Shown piece after piece: positions 7,432 to 15,715 of a stretch of DNA of 36,244 nt; position 1 is the stretch's first letter; the number at the start of each line of letters is the position of its first letter. The stretch lies in contig URZX01000025.1 of assembly GCA_900552455.1 (NCBI GenBank), positions 1 to 36,244 on the forward strand. Direction: 5' to 3'. Both the position numbers and the translations under genes were made by a program. The notes below the pieces were generated by a model. That model was not told where the DNA came from. It searched no databases and saw nothing but the letters and a program-made list of their open reading frames with translations. The DNA comes from an uncultured Peptococcaceae bacterium (lineage in GTDB: Bacteria > Bacillota > Peptococcia > Peptococcales > Peptococcaceae).

Positions 7432-7466
7432 AAAAACGGCCACTGGATTTTCCGGTGGCCGTTTTT
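7432..7466. terminator. Terminator at the end of the CBS-thrE-polyferredoxin operon
   Basis: A perfect 12-bp stem (AAAAACGGCCAC / GTGGCCGTTTTT) with an 11-nt loop gives T-runs on both strands. It touches the stop codon of the minus-strand polyferredoxin gene and backs up the yebC terminator. Confidence 0.85.
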
Positions 7467-8548
7467 CAGTATTTGTTCCGACAGACTGCGCAGCGGGTCT
7501 GTCCCTCTTCTGTTGTGTAAAAAATCTCGCCGCAACGTTCGCATTCGCGGGCTGCGCCTTCTGCGAGCACACGCCAATGTGGCGCTGCGATATTTTCTAC
7601 GGTGAGACCGCGATCCCAGTGCAGCCCGTGCTCGGGGCAGATATCCAAGCAAAGCCCACAGCGCGCGCAGAGCACATCATGATGCGCGAGCACGGCGTGC
7701 CCCTCTTCTTCAACGATGGCAATGGCCTGCCAGGGGCAGAGCTTTTCACAGCTGCGGCAAAAGCGACAATGGGTGTTCGTCAGCGCCTGCAGCGGAATCT
7801 CCTGCGCCGGATCGCGCTCTGGCGCGTCCTCGTAAAGCTCATGCAGGAGCAGCGCCTGAGACTGGGTCTTTTCAAAAACGAGCGCCCGCTCGGGGTGCAC
7901 TGTCTCGCGAAAAGCGTCGAGATAACCGCTCAGCGACTGGCGCGTGTATTTTTCAGCGGCTTGGCGAACATGGCCGAGCTGATTTTTCATATAGGCGCGT
8001 CGTGTGTTGAGATCGCCGAAATGCGCCTGGAGATACGCTTCCATTTCATCGCTTTCGCGGATCACGCGCAGCTTTTCTGCATAAGCAGCCAGGCCGTAGC
8101 GCTCCAGGAGCATCTGCTGGCCCTCTGGGAACCAGTCGAAGTCGCAGGCTGCGCAGGTTGCCTGATCAGCAAAGAGCACGACTTCGCCGAAACGTTCAAC
8201 GAGGATCGCAAGCTCCAACCAGGTGAACTGTTGCAGACAATTGGCAGCGAGCACTGGCATATCGGAAAAATCATGCCTGCGGCAGCAAATGATGAGCAGA
8301 CCATCCTGGGGTATTTTCAGCGCTGTCGGGAAATCCATTTCGAACACGTCGTGCGGACAGGCCTGTATACAGCGTCCACAGCCATCGCAGGTATCCACGC
8401 TCACAACGCCGCCGTCGATGCGGATGCTGCCATTCGGGCAGAGCTGTACACATTTCGAACACGTCGCCCGCGGCGAAAACGCGCGGATGCAGCGCTCGGG
8501 GTGCACGTCCACTGGCGCTGCCATGGCGATGAGATCGGAAAGCTGCAT
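7466..8548 (-). CDS. Cysteine-rich polyferredoxin-like protein with a C-terminal zinc ribbon
   Basis: A 360-residue soluble protein with four predicted [4Fe-4S] motifs in two pairs. The first pair is near residues 30-64 (CSKCVQLCP, CDGCGRCIQACP). The second is near 260-310 (CRFCRSCEKLCP, CARCGLCLDICP). Between them is a segment of about 190 residues with further Cys (CC at 88-89, C104, C132, C135) but no fold I can name; the first part loosely recalls small-subunit hydrogenase delta proteins. The C-terminus has a CxxC pair set (CERCG and CAVC) typical of a zinc ribbon. An electron-transfer or cofactor-handling role is likely; substrate and partner are unknown. The start ATG follows GGGAGAAGT. 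It is last in the CBS-thrE operon, 50 bp after the transporter with no terminator between. Confidence 0.75.
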   Translation of the reverse strand: MQLSDLIAMAAPVDVHPERCIRAFSPRATCSKCVQLCPNGSIRIDGGVVSVDTCDGCGRCIQACPHDVFEMDFPTALKIPQDGLLIICCRRHDFSDMPVLAANCLQQFTWLELAILVERFGEVVLFADQATCAACDFDWFPEGQQMLLERYGLAAYAEKLRVIRESDEMEAYLQAHFGDLNTRRAYMKNQLGHVRQAAEKYTRQSLSGYLDAFRETVHPERALVFEKTQSQALLLHELYEDAPERDPAQEIPLQALTNTHCRFCRSCEKLCPWQAIAIVEEEGHAVLAHHDVLCARCGLCLDICPEHGLHWDRGLTVENIAAPHWRVLAEGAARECERCGEIFYTTEEGQTRCAVCRNKY

Positions 8549-8598
8549 ACTTCTCCCTTCCTTTCCTTAGAATGGTATGCCGGGCACATAAAATGATA

Positions 8599-9066
8599 CT
8601 ACCGCATTTTCGGCATAAATCGCCGCCGCTTCGGTACCTTGCGCTGCACCATCTTGAGCATGCGCGCAAACGACGATACGAGCACGAGACCGATCGCCAT
8701 CGCGCCCATGGAAAGCAGCGTGTCGACGCCATAGGAATAAAAATCTGCCACATGACTGTTGAGCAGGCTGTCGATGGTGTTGTAGAAACGCATCCCCGGC
8801 ACGATCGGCAGGATCCCGATCGTCGTGATGACCATAACCGGCACCTTGCAGACGCGCGCAAAGATCTCCGCGTAGATGCACATGATCACCGTCGGCACAA
8901 AAAACTGCAGCACAATGTTCACGCCATCCATCATATCGAAGATGAGCTTGCCCAAAAGCCCGCAAAACGCAGAGACGATCGCCAGCCGCATCTTGCTCTC
9001 GTAAAGCAGCGCAAAGAAAAACGACGATGTGAACGCCGAGATGTAGATCATCAGAGAATCGATCAT
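8599..9066 (-). CDS. yjjB: Threonine/serine exporter, C-terminal half (YjjB/ThrE_2 type)
   Basis: A 155-residue membrane protein of the ThrE C-terminal family (DUF3815). Four to five hydrophobic segments and the motif VPGMRFYNTIDSLL, typical of the family, are seen. In Corynebacterium ThrE the two halves are one protein; here, as in E. coli YjjP/YjjB (a succinate exporter) and many Bacillota, they are separate. Its start overlaps the stop of the N-terminal half by 4 bases, so the two are translationally coupled and probably form one transporter. The substrate cannot be told from sequence. The C-terminus is strongly basic (RKVPKRRRFMPKMR). Confidence 0.88.
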   Translation of the reverse strand: MIDSLMIYISAFTSSFFFALLYESKMRLAIVSAFCGLLGKLIFDMMDGVNIVLQFFVPTVIMCIYAEIFARVCKVPVMVITTIGILPIVPGMRFYNTIDSLLNSHVADFYSYGVDTLLSMGAMAIGLVLVSSFARMLKMVQRKVPKRRRFMPKMR

Positions 9067-9848
9067 AATGGCATCACCCCCACTATCGATGGAAAAGACG
9101 CGTACGCCAGCGCTGAACCGATGGCGATGGCCACGGCAACAACGATGGCCTCGACCGCTTCAATAAGCCCGGCGCTGAGGTCCTTGGCGATGACATCGCG
9201 CACTGCTGTCATGAAGCTGCGCCCCGGGAAGAGCATCATCAAGGTACCGATGATGATATTGTTGAAATGCAGGTGCGCAAAATACGTCGAGAACACAAAA
9301 GCGACGACCAGCTGGATATAGGTGGCGACCAGCGTTGTGAAAAAATCGTTAGCATGGTAAAGCTCCATCGGCGTGGTCACGATGCGCGCGAGGAACACGC
9401 AGAGGATCGACACGCCTGCGTCCCACAGCGAGCCGCCGCTCATCACGGCGAAGGACGCTGCCGCCAGAAGATAGCTCAGCCAGATCACGACTGGCGAATA
9501 GCCGCAGCCGATGCAGTAGGTCGACAGCTCGTCGATGCCTGCCTCCGGCAGCACGGGATTGGCGCTGAGCCGGCGCGAAAAATCATTGAGATGGATCAAC
9601 CGTTCAAAATCGACGGTGCGGTGGTAGATGCGCCGCGTTTTTGTGTAGGACACGTCCTCCTCCGTCTCGATGGTGACGATGATGATATTTGGCAACGCGT
9701 ACACATCAATGCGTTTGAGCCCATAGGCACGCAGCACATGGATGATGCTTTCCTCCACACGATAGATCTCGGCTCCGTTCTCCATGAGCGCGGCGCCGAG
9801 CATCACAGCCAGCTTCAGCGCTTTCTGTGGATCGTATTTCTCATTCAT
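9063..9848 (-). CDS. yjjP: Threonine/serine exporter, N-terminal half (YjjP/ThrE_1, DUF1212)
   Basis: A 261-residue protein. A cytosolic N-terminal region of about 110 residues contains the family motifs GAALMENGAEIYRVEES and ALPNIIIVTIET, followed by about five membrane segments (about 119 onward) with the motif LMMLFPGRSFMTAVRD. It is the first half of a split ThrE exporter; the second half follows with a 4-base overlap. Its start overlaps the end of the upstream CBS gene by 8 bases. The triple overlap suggests the CBS protein is tied in amount, and perhaps in function, to the exporter (inference). Confidence 0.9.
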   Translation of the reverse strand: MNEKYDPQKALKLAVMLGAALMENGAEIYRVEESIIHVLRAYGLKRIDVYALPNIIIVTIETEEDVSYTKTRRIYHRTVDFERLIHLNDFSRRLSANPVLPEAGIDELSTYCIGCGYSPVVIWLSYLLAAASFAVMSGGSLWDAGVSILCVFLARIVTTPMELYHANDFFTTLVATYIQLVVAFVFSTYFAHLHFNNIIIGTLMMLFPGRSFMTAVRDVIAKDLSAGLIEAVEAIVVAVAIAIGSALAYASFPSIVGVMPL

Positions 9849-10326
9849 CGCTCTCTACAGCGTCTGTTCCGCTGTGGTGCTCCAGATACGTTGCACGCAC
9901 AATATCGTGGCGGGTGACAATGCCGAGGAGCTGTCCTTCGTCGTTGATGACAGGCACACGGTTGATGTTCTTTTCGATCATGTAATCCGCTGCTTCGCTG
10001 ACAGGATCGTACTCGTGCAGCGAGACAACATCCTGGGTCATCAGCTGGGCAACAGTCGTTGCACCCATTTCCTCAACCTCGTTCTGGATCTTTTTGAGAT
10101 TGACAGGGATGGCTCCGTCAAAAAGCATCAGGAACAGCGGCTTGGTCAGCGGTTTTTGCTGGCGCACGAGATCGCCCTCTGTGAGCATGCCGATGACATT
10201 GTTGAACGCGTCGATTACTGGCGCGCCGCTGATGCCGTGCTCCACAAAAAGCTCCGCCGCTTTTTCCAGCGAATCGTTTGGCGAGAGTGTGAGCACATCT
10301 TTGGTCATGATATCCTTGAGCAACAT
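9841..10326 (-). CDS. Two-CBS-domain protein upstream of thrE
   Basis: A 161-residue soluble protein made only of a CBS (Bateman) pair: first repeat about 1-60 (DIMTKDVLTLSPNDSLEKAA, GISGAPVIDAFNNVIGMLTE), second about 95-150 (LMTQDVVSLHEYDPVSEAAD, INRVPVINDEGQLLGIVTRH). Such pairs bind adenosine ligands such as AMP, ATP or SAM and usually regulate another protein. The ATG at 10324-10326 follows AAGGAGGAATTTTT; an upstream in-frame extension lacks a ribosome binding site. It is the first gene of the operon with the split ThrE exporter, so it may gate transport by energy state (inference). It resembles in layout the CBS protein at 21009-21488. Confidence 0.9.
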   Translation of the reverse strand: MLLKDIMTKDVLTLSPNDSLEKAAELFVEHGISGAPVIDAFNNVIGMLTEGDLVRQQKPLTKPLFLMLFDGAIPVNLKKIQNEVEEMGATTVAQLMTQDVVSLHEYDPVSEAADYMIEKNINRVPVINDEGQLLGIVTRHDIVRATYLEHHSGTDAVESDE

Positions 10327-10387
10327 AAAAATTCCTCCTTTGTAACGGCGCACAGCCGTTTCATCATCTCATTATTGAATTGCTTTC

Positions 10388-10416
10388 AGTATAGCACGCG
10401 CACCCCAGCGCGTCAA
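10388..10416 (-). promoter_or_regulatory. Promoter of the CBS-thrE-polyferredoxin operon
   Basis: On the minus strand TTGACG (10411-10416) and TATACT (10388-10393) with a 17-bp spacer. The leader of about 55 nt contains a small hairpin (AACGGC / GCCGTT, 10344-10360) just before the AAGGAGG. A GCAGAAA-AAA-TTTCTGC palindrome (10431-10447) lies between this promoter and that of carB and could be an operator. Confidence 0.8.
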
Positions 10417-10483
10417 ACAGCGCACGCCGCGCAGAAAAAATTTCTGCCACTACAAAAAACCGCGCTTTTCTGTGCGATAACTC

Positions 10484-10513
10484 TTGAATGACCCTTCCCA
10501 CTTGCGATAAAAT
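10484..10513 (+). promoter_or_regulatory. Promoter of carB
   Basis: TTGAAT (10484-10489) and TAAAAT (10508-10513) with an 18-bp spacer, about 50 bp before the carB start. No pyrimidine attenuator (PyrR-type leader) can fit in the short untranslated region, and no terminator is seen in it. Confidence 0.65.
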
Positions 10514-10565
10514 ATGAACGAGATTATATGTTAAGTTTAAGTCTAATTTGCAAGGGAGTTTTTTT

Positions 10566-13500
10566 ATGCCAAAATTAGAGAACATCCATAAGATCATGAT
10601 CATTGGTTCCGGCCCGATCATCATCGGCCAGGCCTGCGAGTTTGACTATTCCGGCACCCAGGCCTGCAAGGCGCTGCGCAAGCTCGGCTACGAGATCGTG
10701 CTGGTCAACTCCAACCCAGCCACCATCATGACCGACCCAGATGTCGCCGACATCACCTATATCGAACCACTCAACGTGGAGCGTCTCACCCAGATCATCG
10801 ACAAGGAACGCCCAGACGCGCTCCTGCCAAACCTCGGCGGTCAGAGCGGCCTCAACCTCTGCTCCGAGCTATCCGAAGCAGGCGTGCTCGAAAAATTCAA
10901 TGTCCAGGTCATCGGCGTTCAGGTTGACGCCATCGAGCGCGGCGAAGACCGCATCGAATTCAAGCACGAGATGGAAAAACTCGGCATCGAAATGGCCCGC
11001 AGCCAGGTCGCTTACAGCGTCGACGAAGCTGTGAAGATCGCTGACGAGCTCGGCTATCCTGTCGTGCTGCGTCCAGCCTACACCATGGGCGGCGCCGGCG
11101 GCGGCATTGTCTACAACATCAACGAACTCAAAACCGTCTGCGAACGCGGTCTCCAGGCCAGCCTCGTTGGTCAGGTCCTCGTTGAAGAATGCATCACCGG
11201 CTGGGAAGAGCTGGAGCTGGAAGTTGTGCGCGACGCCGACAACAACATCATCACCGTTTGCTTCATTGAAAACATCGACCCAATGGGCGTCCACACCGGT
11301 GACTCTTTCTGTTCAGCACCGATGCTCACCATCAGCCAGGACGTTCAGGATCGTCTGCAGGATTATGCCTACCGCATCGTCCAGGATATCGAAGTCATCG
11401 GCGGCTGCAACTGCCAGTTCGCCCACGATCCAAAGAGCGGCCGCATCGTCGTCATCGAGATCAACCCTCGTACCTCCCGCTCCTCAGCACTCGCTTCAAA
11501 AGCTACTGGTTTCCCAATCGCTCTCATTTCGGCAATGCTCGCTTGTGGTTTGACGCTCAAAGAAATTCCATGCGGCAAGTATGGTACTCTTGACAAATAC
11601 GTGCCTGGCGGCGACTATGTCGTCATCAAATTTGCCCGCTGGGCCTTTGAAAAGTTCAAAGGCGCCGAAGACAAGCTCGGCACCCAGATGAAAGCCGTCG
11701 GCGAAGTCATGTCCATCGGCAAAACTTACAAGGAAGCCTTCCAGAAAGCCATTCGCAGTCTGGAAACCGGCCGCTATGGGCTCGGCTACGCCAAGAATTT
11801 CCACGATCTGACCAAAGACGAGCTGCTCGCCAAACTGCGCTTCCCATCCAGTGAACGCCAGTTCATCATCTACGAAGCACTGCGCAAAGGCGCCACCGTG
11901 GACGAGATCCATGCTCTCACCAAGATCAAGCACTGGTTCCTCGAACAGATGGCAGAACTCGTTCAGGAAGAAGAACAGCTTCTCGCGCTTAAAGGCAGCG
12001 TGCCAGAAGAAAGCGTGCTGCGTCAGGCCAAACTCGACGGCTTCAGCGATCGCTATCTGAGCCAGATCCTCGCCGTGCCAGAAGATAACATCCGCGCTGC
12101 GCGCTATGAATACGGCATCCGCGAAGCCTGGGAAGGCGTTCACGTCTCCGGCACCGAAGATGCTGCTTACTACTACTCCACCTACCACCTCGACAAGGAC
12201 GAAAGCCCGGTTTCCACCGACAAGCCAAAGATCATGATCCTCGGCGGCGGTCCAAACCGCATCGGTCAGGGGATCGAATTTGACTATTGCTGCGTTCATG
12301 CCGCCCTCGCTCTCAAGAAGCTCGGCTTTGAATCCATCATCGTCAACTGCAACCCAGAAACCGTCTCCACCGACTACGACACCTCCGACAAGCTCTATTT
12401 CGAGCCGCTCACCCTCGAAGACGTGCTCGCTATCTACGAAAAAGAGCAGCCAGTCGGCGTCATTGCTCAGTTTGGCGGTCAGACGCCGCTCAACCTTGCA
12501 GCCGACCTCAAGAAAAACGGCGTCAACATCCTCGGCACCACACCAGAAACCATCGACCTCGCCGAAGACCGCGACCACTTCCGTGATATGATGGACCGTC
12601 TCGGCATTCCAATGCCGGAAAGCGGCATGGCTGTCGATGTCGACGAAGCCCTCGAAACCGCAGCCCGCATCGGCTACCCAGTTATGGTGCGCCCAAGCTA
12701 CGTGCTCGGCGGACGCGGCATGGAAGTCGTTCACGACGACGAACAGATGCGCGTTTACATGGCCGCTGCTGTCGGCGTCACACCAGACCGTCCGATCCTC
12801 ATCGACCGTTTCCTCAACCATGCCACCGAATGCGAAGCAGACGCCATCGCCGACGGCGAACATTGCTTTGTGCCAGCCGTCATGGAACACATTGAGCTCG
12901 CTGGCGTTCACTCTGGCGACTCCGCTTGCATCCTGCCTTCCAAGAATCTGAGCGACGAACAGATCGCCACCATCAAGGATTACACGAGAAAGATCGCCGT
13001 TGAAATGAATGTGCGCGGTCTCATGAACATGCAGTACGCCATCGAAAACGACAAAGTCTACGTGCTCGAAGCAAATCCACGCGCTTCCCGCACCGTACCG
13101 CTCGTTTCCAAGGTCTGCAACATCAACATGGTGAAGATCGCCACCGAGATCATGACCTCGCCGCTCACCGGCAATCCTTCCCCAGTGCCAGCGCTGAAGG
13201 ATCACGTCATTCCTCACTACGGCGTCAAAGAAGCCGTCTTCCCATTTGGCAACTTCCCAGAAGTTGACCCGGTCCTTGGGCCGGAAATGCGCTCCACCGG
13301 CGAAGTGCTCGGTCTCTCCAAATCCTTCGGCGAAGCCTACTTCAAGGCTGCAGAAGCAACCAAACAGATGGAGCTTCCTCTCGAAGGTACCGTGCTCCTG
13401 TCCGTCTGCGATCGTGACAAGGCCGAGCTTCTCGAAGTCGCACAGGCCTTCAATGAACTCGGCTTCAGAATCCTCGCCACCGGCGGCAGCTACAACATGA

Positions 13501-13790
13501 TCCACGACGCCGGCATCCCTTGCGAATTCATCTACAAGATCTACGAAGGCCGACCAAACATCGCCGACGAGATCGCCAACGGCAAGATCCAGCTCATCAT
13601 CAACACCCCATCTGGTAAGGAGAGCGCCCATGATGACAGCTACATCCGTAAATCTGCCATCAAGCACCACATCTCCTACATCACCACCATGGCCGCTGCA
13701 AAAGCCGTCACTGAAGGCATCAAAGCCTACAAATTCGGCCAACACACCGGCGTGAAATCCCTGCAGGAATACCACGCGGATATCCACTGA
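10566..13790 (+). CDS. carB: Carbamoyl-phosphate synthase large subunit
   Basis: Catalytic subunit making carbamoyl phosphate from ammonia, bicarbonate and two ATP, for arginine and pyrimidine synthesis. The 1074 residues show the two homologous ATP-grasp halves. Half one starts IMIIGSGPIIIGQACEFDYS and half two has IMILGGGPNRIGQGIEFDYC (about 558). Each carries a TMGGAGGG- or VLGGRGME-type ATP loop and a metal-binding EINPR or EANPR motif. The C-terminal MGS-like allosteric domain (about 935-1074) includes FRILATGGSYNMI and INTPSGK. The start is the ATG after AAGGGAG. The small subunit carA, which supplies ammonia from glutamine and is usually directly upstream, is absent here. Confidence 0.98.
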   Translation: MPKLENIHKIMIIGSGPIIIGQACEFDYSGTQACKALRKLGYEIVLVNSNPATIMTDPDVADITYIEPLNVERLTQIIDKERPDALLPNLGGQSGLNLCSELSEAGVLEKFNVQVIGVQVDAIERGEDRIEFKHEMEKLGIEMARSQVAYSVDEAVKIADELGYPVVLRPAYTMGGAGGGIVYNINELKTVCERGLQASLVGQVLVEECITGWEELELEVVRDADNNIITVCFIENIDPMGVHTGDSFCSAPMLTISQDVQDRLQDYAYRIVQDIEVIGGCNCQFAHDPKSGRIVVIEINPRTSRSSALASKATGFPIALISAMLACGLTLKEIPCGKYGTLDKYVPGGDYVVIKFARWAFEKFKGAEDKLGTQMKAVGEVMSIGKTYKEAFQKAIRSLETGRYGLGYAKNFHDLTKDELLAKLRFPSSERQFIIYEALRKGATVDEIHALTKIKHWFLEQMAELVQEEEQLLALKGSVPEESVLRQAKLDGFSDRYLSQILAVPEDNIRAARYEYGIREAWEGVHVSGTEDAAYYYSTYHLDKDESPVSTDKPKIMILGGGPNRIGQGIEFDYCCVHAALALKKLGFESIIVNCNPETVSTDYDTSDKLYFEPLTLEDVLAIYEKEQPVGVIAQFGGQTPLNLAADLKKNGVNILGTTPETIDLAEDRDHFRDMMDRLGIPMPESGMAVDVDEALETAARIGYPVMVRPSYVLGGRGMEVVHDDEQMRVYMAAAVGVTPDRPILIDRFLNHATECEADAIADGEHCFVPAVMEHIELAGVHSGDSACILPSKNLSDEQIATIKDYTRKIAVEMNVRGLMNMQYAIENDKVYVLEANPRASRTVPLVSKVCNINMVKIATEIMTSPLTGNPSPVPALKDHVIPHYGVKEAVFPFGNFPEVDPVLGPEMRSTGEVLGLSKSFGEAYFKAAEATKQMELPLEGTVLLSVCDRDKAELLEVAQAFNELGFRILATGGSYNMIHDAGIPCEFIYKIYEGRPNIADEIANGKIQLIINTPSGKESAHDDSYIRKSAIKHHISYITTMAAAKAVTEGIKAYKFGQHTGVKSLQEYHADIH

Positions 13791-13824
13791 TCGGTGAATG
13801 TCAAAGAAACATCTGCATAAAACC

Positions 13825-13858
13825 ACAGCCCGCGACGCATCCTATCGTCGCGGGCTGT
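13825..13858. terminator. Terminator after carB
   Basis: A perfect 13-bp stem (ACAGCCCGCGACG / CGTCGCGGGCTGT) with an 8-nt loop, 35 bp past the carB stop. T-runs are modest on either side; it can serve both strands between convergent carB and the amidase gene. Confidence 0.8.
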
Positions 13859-13874
13859 TCTTATACAAAAACAA

Positions 13875-13904
13875 AAAGAACACGGCGCTTGTCCGTGTTC
13901 TTTT
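13875..13904 (-). terminator. Terminator of the amidase gene
   Basis: AAAGAACACGG and CCGTGTTCTTT form an 11-bp stem with a 7-nt loop. On the minus strand TTTTTGTTTTTGT follows, giving a clear intrinsic terminator just past the amidase stop. Confidence 0.85.
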
Positions 13905-13909
13905 GCTTA

Positions 13910-15556
13910 TCAATATGAGAAGAAATTGTAGAGGCCGTTGTACATTCCCTGTGCGAGCTTTTCCCAGTAGGCTTCGCTCTTGAGGAGGGCGAGGTCGTGG
14001 GCGTTGGAAAGGAAGCCGCATTCGATGAGGACGCATGGGACTTCGGTCTCGCGGATGACGGAGAAGTTGCCGTATTTGACATAGGCTGGTTCTCCAGTGG
14101 CGCCGTTCAAGGCCTGGTTCATGACGCTGGCAAATTCGTTGCGCATGTCAACCTGTGCGGAAGAGGTGAGGCGTGCGCTGTCGATGTATGCCCAGGTGCC
14201 GATGCCGCTGGCGGAGGATCCGGCGCTGTCGCCGTGGATCTCGATGAAGGCGTCGGCGTTGTTGCTGTTGGCGATGACGGAACGCTCATAGAGCGACATG
14301 TTGATCGGATTTTCGTCTTCGCGGATCATGATGACGGTAGCGCCTGCAGCGACGAGCTTATCGCGCAGCTTCTGTGCGACGTAGGTGTTGAAATCGACTT
14401 CGTCGAAGCTTGGGTCGATGGTGCTGACTGCGCCGCGGTCGATGGCTCCACCTGTGCCGTAAACGCCGTGACCGGCAGAAACGACGATGGTTTTCCCGGC
14501 AAGGCCGAGGGTGCCATTTTTATGCTTGGCAACGGCGGTGACTGTGAAGGTGCTGCCGTTGATGTCGAGGCGGAAGTAGCCGCCCTGGGTGACGTTGGCG
14601 GTCATGCGCACGGCGTTGGAGCCGTAGTTTTCGACTTTGAAGCCGTTGAATGGCGCCATATTTTCTGCTGGCATCCAGGTGCCGCCGCTGATCTGGGCGC
14701 CGTCGATCTGCATGACGACCTGCTCGCCGTTGTTGGAGACGACGGATGCGGTGCCGCTGCCGATATTAAAGGCGATGCTGGACTGGCCGGTGCCGGTGGT
14801 ACGGTTTGTGACGGTGAGGGTACCGTTGGTGTCGCCGGTGGTTGTGCCCTGATTATCGCCGGGATCTGGATCCGGGGTCGGTGTGACTGGTGATCCGGAG
14901 TTCACGCCGGTGTAAAGATGGGCGTAGTCGTTGGAGACGTAGGCCCCTTCGCCGTTGGCGGTCTTGATCTTATACCATCCATTGGAAGCGACGTCGATGA
15001 CTTCGAGGAAGGCGCCGTTCTGAACGGTACCGACGTTGGCATACTGGGTGCCTGGGCCGGAACGCAAGTTGAGAACGTAGCCGCTTCCAACGTCGACCTG
15101 TACGAGGATCTTGCCAGTGGCGGAGACATAAACGGTGTTGTTGGCCCAGAGTACGCCGGCGCCGAGGCCTTCGCTGATAACGCGGAGTGGCGCAAGAGTG
15201 CGACCGTTGACGATGGTGATTGGTACGTCGAGGCTCTGGGTGGTGCCGTTTAAGGTGTAGCTGTACTGCCCGGCGGTGAGGTACATGGTGTTGGAGCCTT
15301 TGGTGATGGTGACGGTGCGGGTGGCGTCGCTCCAGACGACGCTGGCATCGAGCATCTCACCGATGGCTCGCACAGGCACCATGGTTCTGCCACTCATGAT
15401 GGTTGGCGCCACGTCGGATGAAATGGTCTGTCCATCGACGATGATAGATGGCGCTGCCTCTGCAGGCTGAGCATCGAGCCCTGCCTGCACGCCGAGGGTG
15501 GCGCAAACGGCGATGGCCAGTGTGACTATGAATTTTTTAATGGATAATTTCGTCAT
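13910..15556 (-). CDS. Secreted N-acetylmuramoyl-L-alanine amidase, multidomain
   Basis: A 548-residue exported cell-wall hydrolase that cleaves the MurNAc-L-Ala bond. In order: a signal peptide (1-35, LAIAVCATLGVQA core, cleavage near AEAA); a copper-amine-oxidase-N-like surface domain (about 37-145, two GRTxxPxR repeats at 56 and 118); a bacterial SH3 domain (about 150-215, VLNLRSGPGTQYANVG); a Pro/Asp/Thr linker; an AMIN-like beta domain (about 245-345); and Amidase_3 (about 355-548). Zinc ligands and catalytic Glu are visible: H363 (SAGHG), E386, H441 (EIHGD) and E512 (VLIECGFLSN). Good ribosome binding site (GGGAGTAAAC). Monocistronic, with its own promoter. Roles could be daughter-cell separation or sporulation-like remodelling; the sequence does not say. 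Confidence 0.93.
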   Translation of the reverse strand: MTKLSIKKFIVTLAIAVCATLGVQAGLDAQPAEAAPSIIVDGQTISSDVAPTIMSGRTMVPVRAIGEMLDASVVWSDATRTVTITKGSNTMYLTAGQYSYTLNGTTQSLDVPITIVNGRTLAPLRVISEGLGAGVLWANNTVYVSATGKILVQVDVGSGYVLNLRSGPGTQYANVGTVQNGAFLEVIDVASNGWYKIKTANGEGAYVSNDYAHLYTGVNSGSPVTPTPDPDPGDNQGTTTGDTNGTLTVTNRTTGTGQSSIAFNIGSGTASVVSNNGEQVVMQIDGAQISGGTWMPAENMAPFNGFKVENYGSNAVRMTANVTQGGYFRLDINGSTFTVTAVAKHKNGTLGLAGKTIVVSAGHGVYGTGGAIDRGAVSTIDPSFDEVDFNTYVAQKLRDKLVAAGATVIMIREDENPINMSLYERSVIANSNNADAFIEIHGDSAGSSASGIGTWAYIDSARLTSSAQVDMRNEFASVMNQALNGATGEPAYVKYGNFSVIRETEVPCVLIECGFLSNAHDLALLKSEAYWEKLAQGMYNGLYNFFSY

Positions 15557-15600
15557 GTTTACTCCCTTTCATTGAAATTTGCCGATTTTCGGCCTGTATT

Positions 15601-15629
15601 ATTATCCCACAAAATGGGTGCAGGTTCAA
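15601..15629 (-). promoter_or_regulatory. Promoter of the amidase gene
   Basis: On the minus strand TTGAAC (15624-15629) and GATAAT (15601-15606) with a 17-bp spacer, about 45 bp before the start codon. Confidence 0.7.
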
Positions 15630-15673
15630 CTGTGCAAAAGTTTCAATGTGCCTACAGTTTTTGTCTGAGGCCG

Positions 15674-15710
15674 AAAAAATCTCCGGCCCTGTGTGCAAGG
15701 TCGGAGATTT
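15674..15710 (-). terminator. Terminator at the end of the CBS-to-LysR operon
   Basis: AAATCTCCG (15677-15685) and CGGAGATTT (15702-15710) form a 9-bp stem extended by a GGCC/GACC region, then TTTTTT on the minus strand. It directly follows the last LysR gene. Confidence 0.88.
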
Positions 15711-15715
15711 GTCAT

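Noticed and set aside
11496..13826. Minus-strand open frame of 776 codons opposite carB
   Set aside because: Antisense shadow of carB; composition is unlike a protein and there is no start signal.
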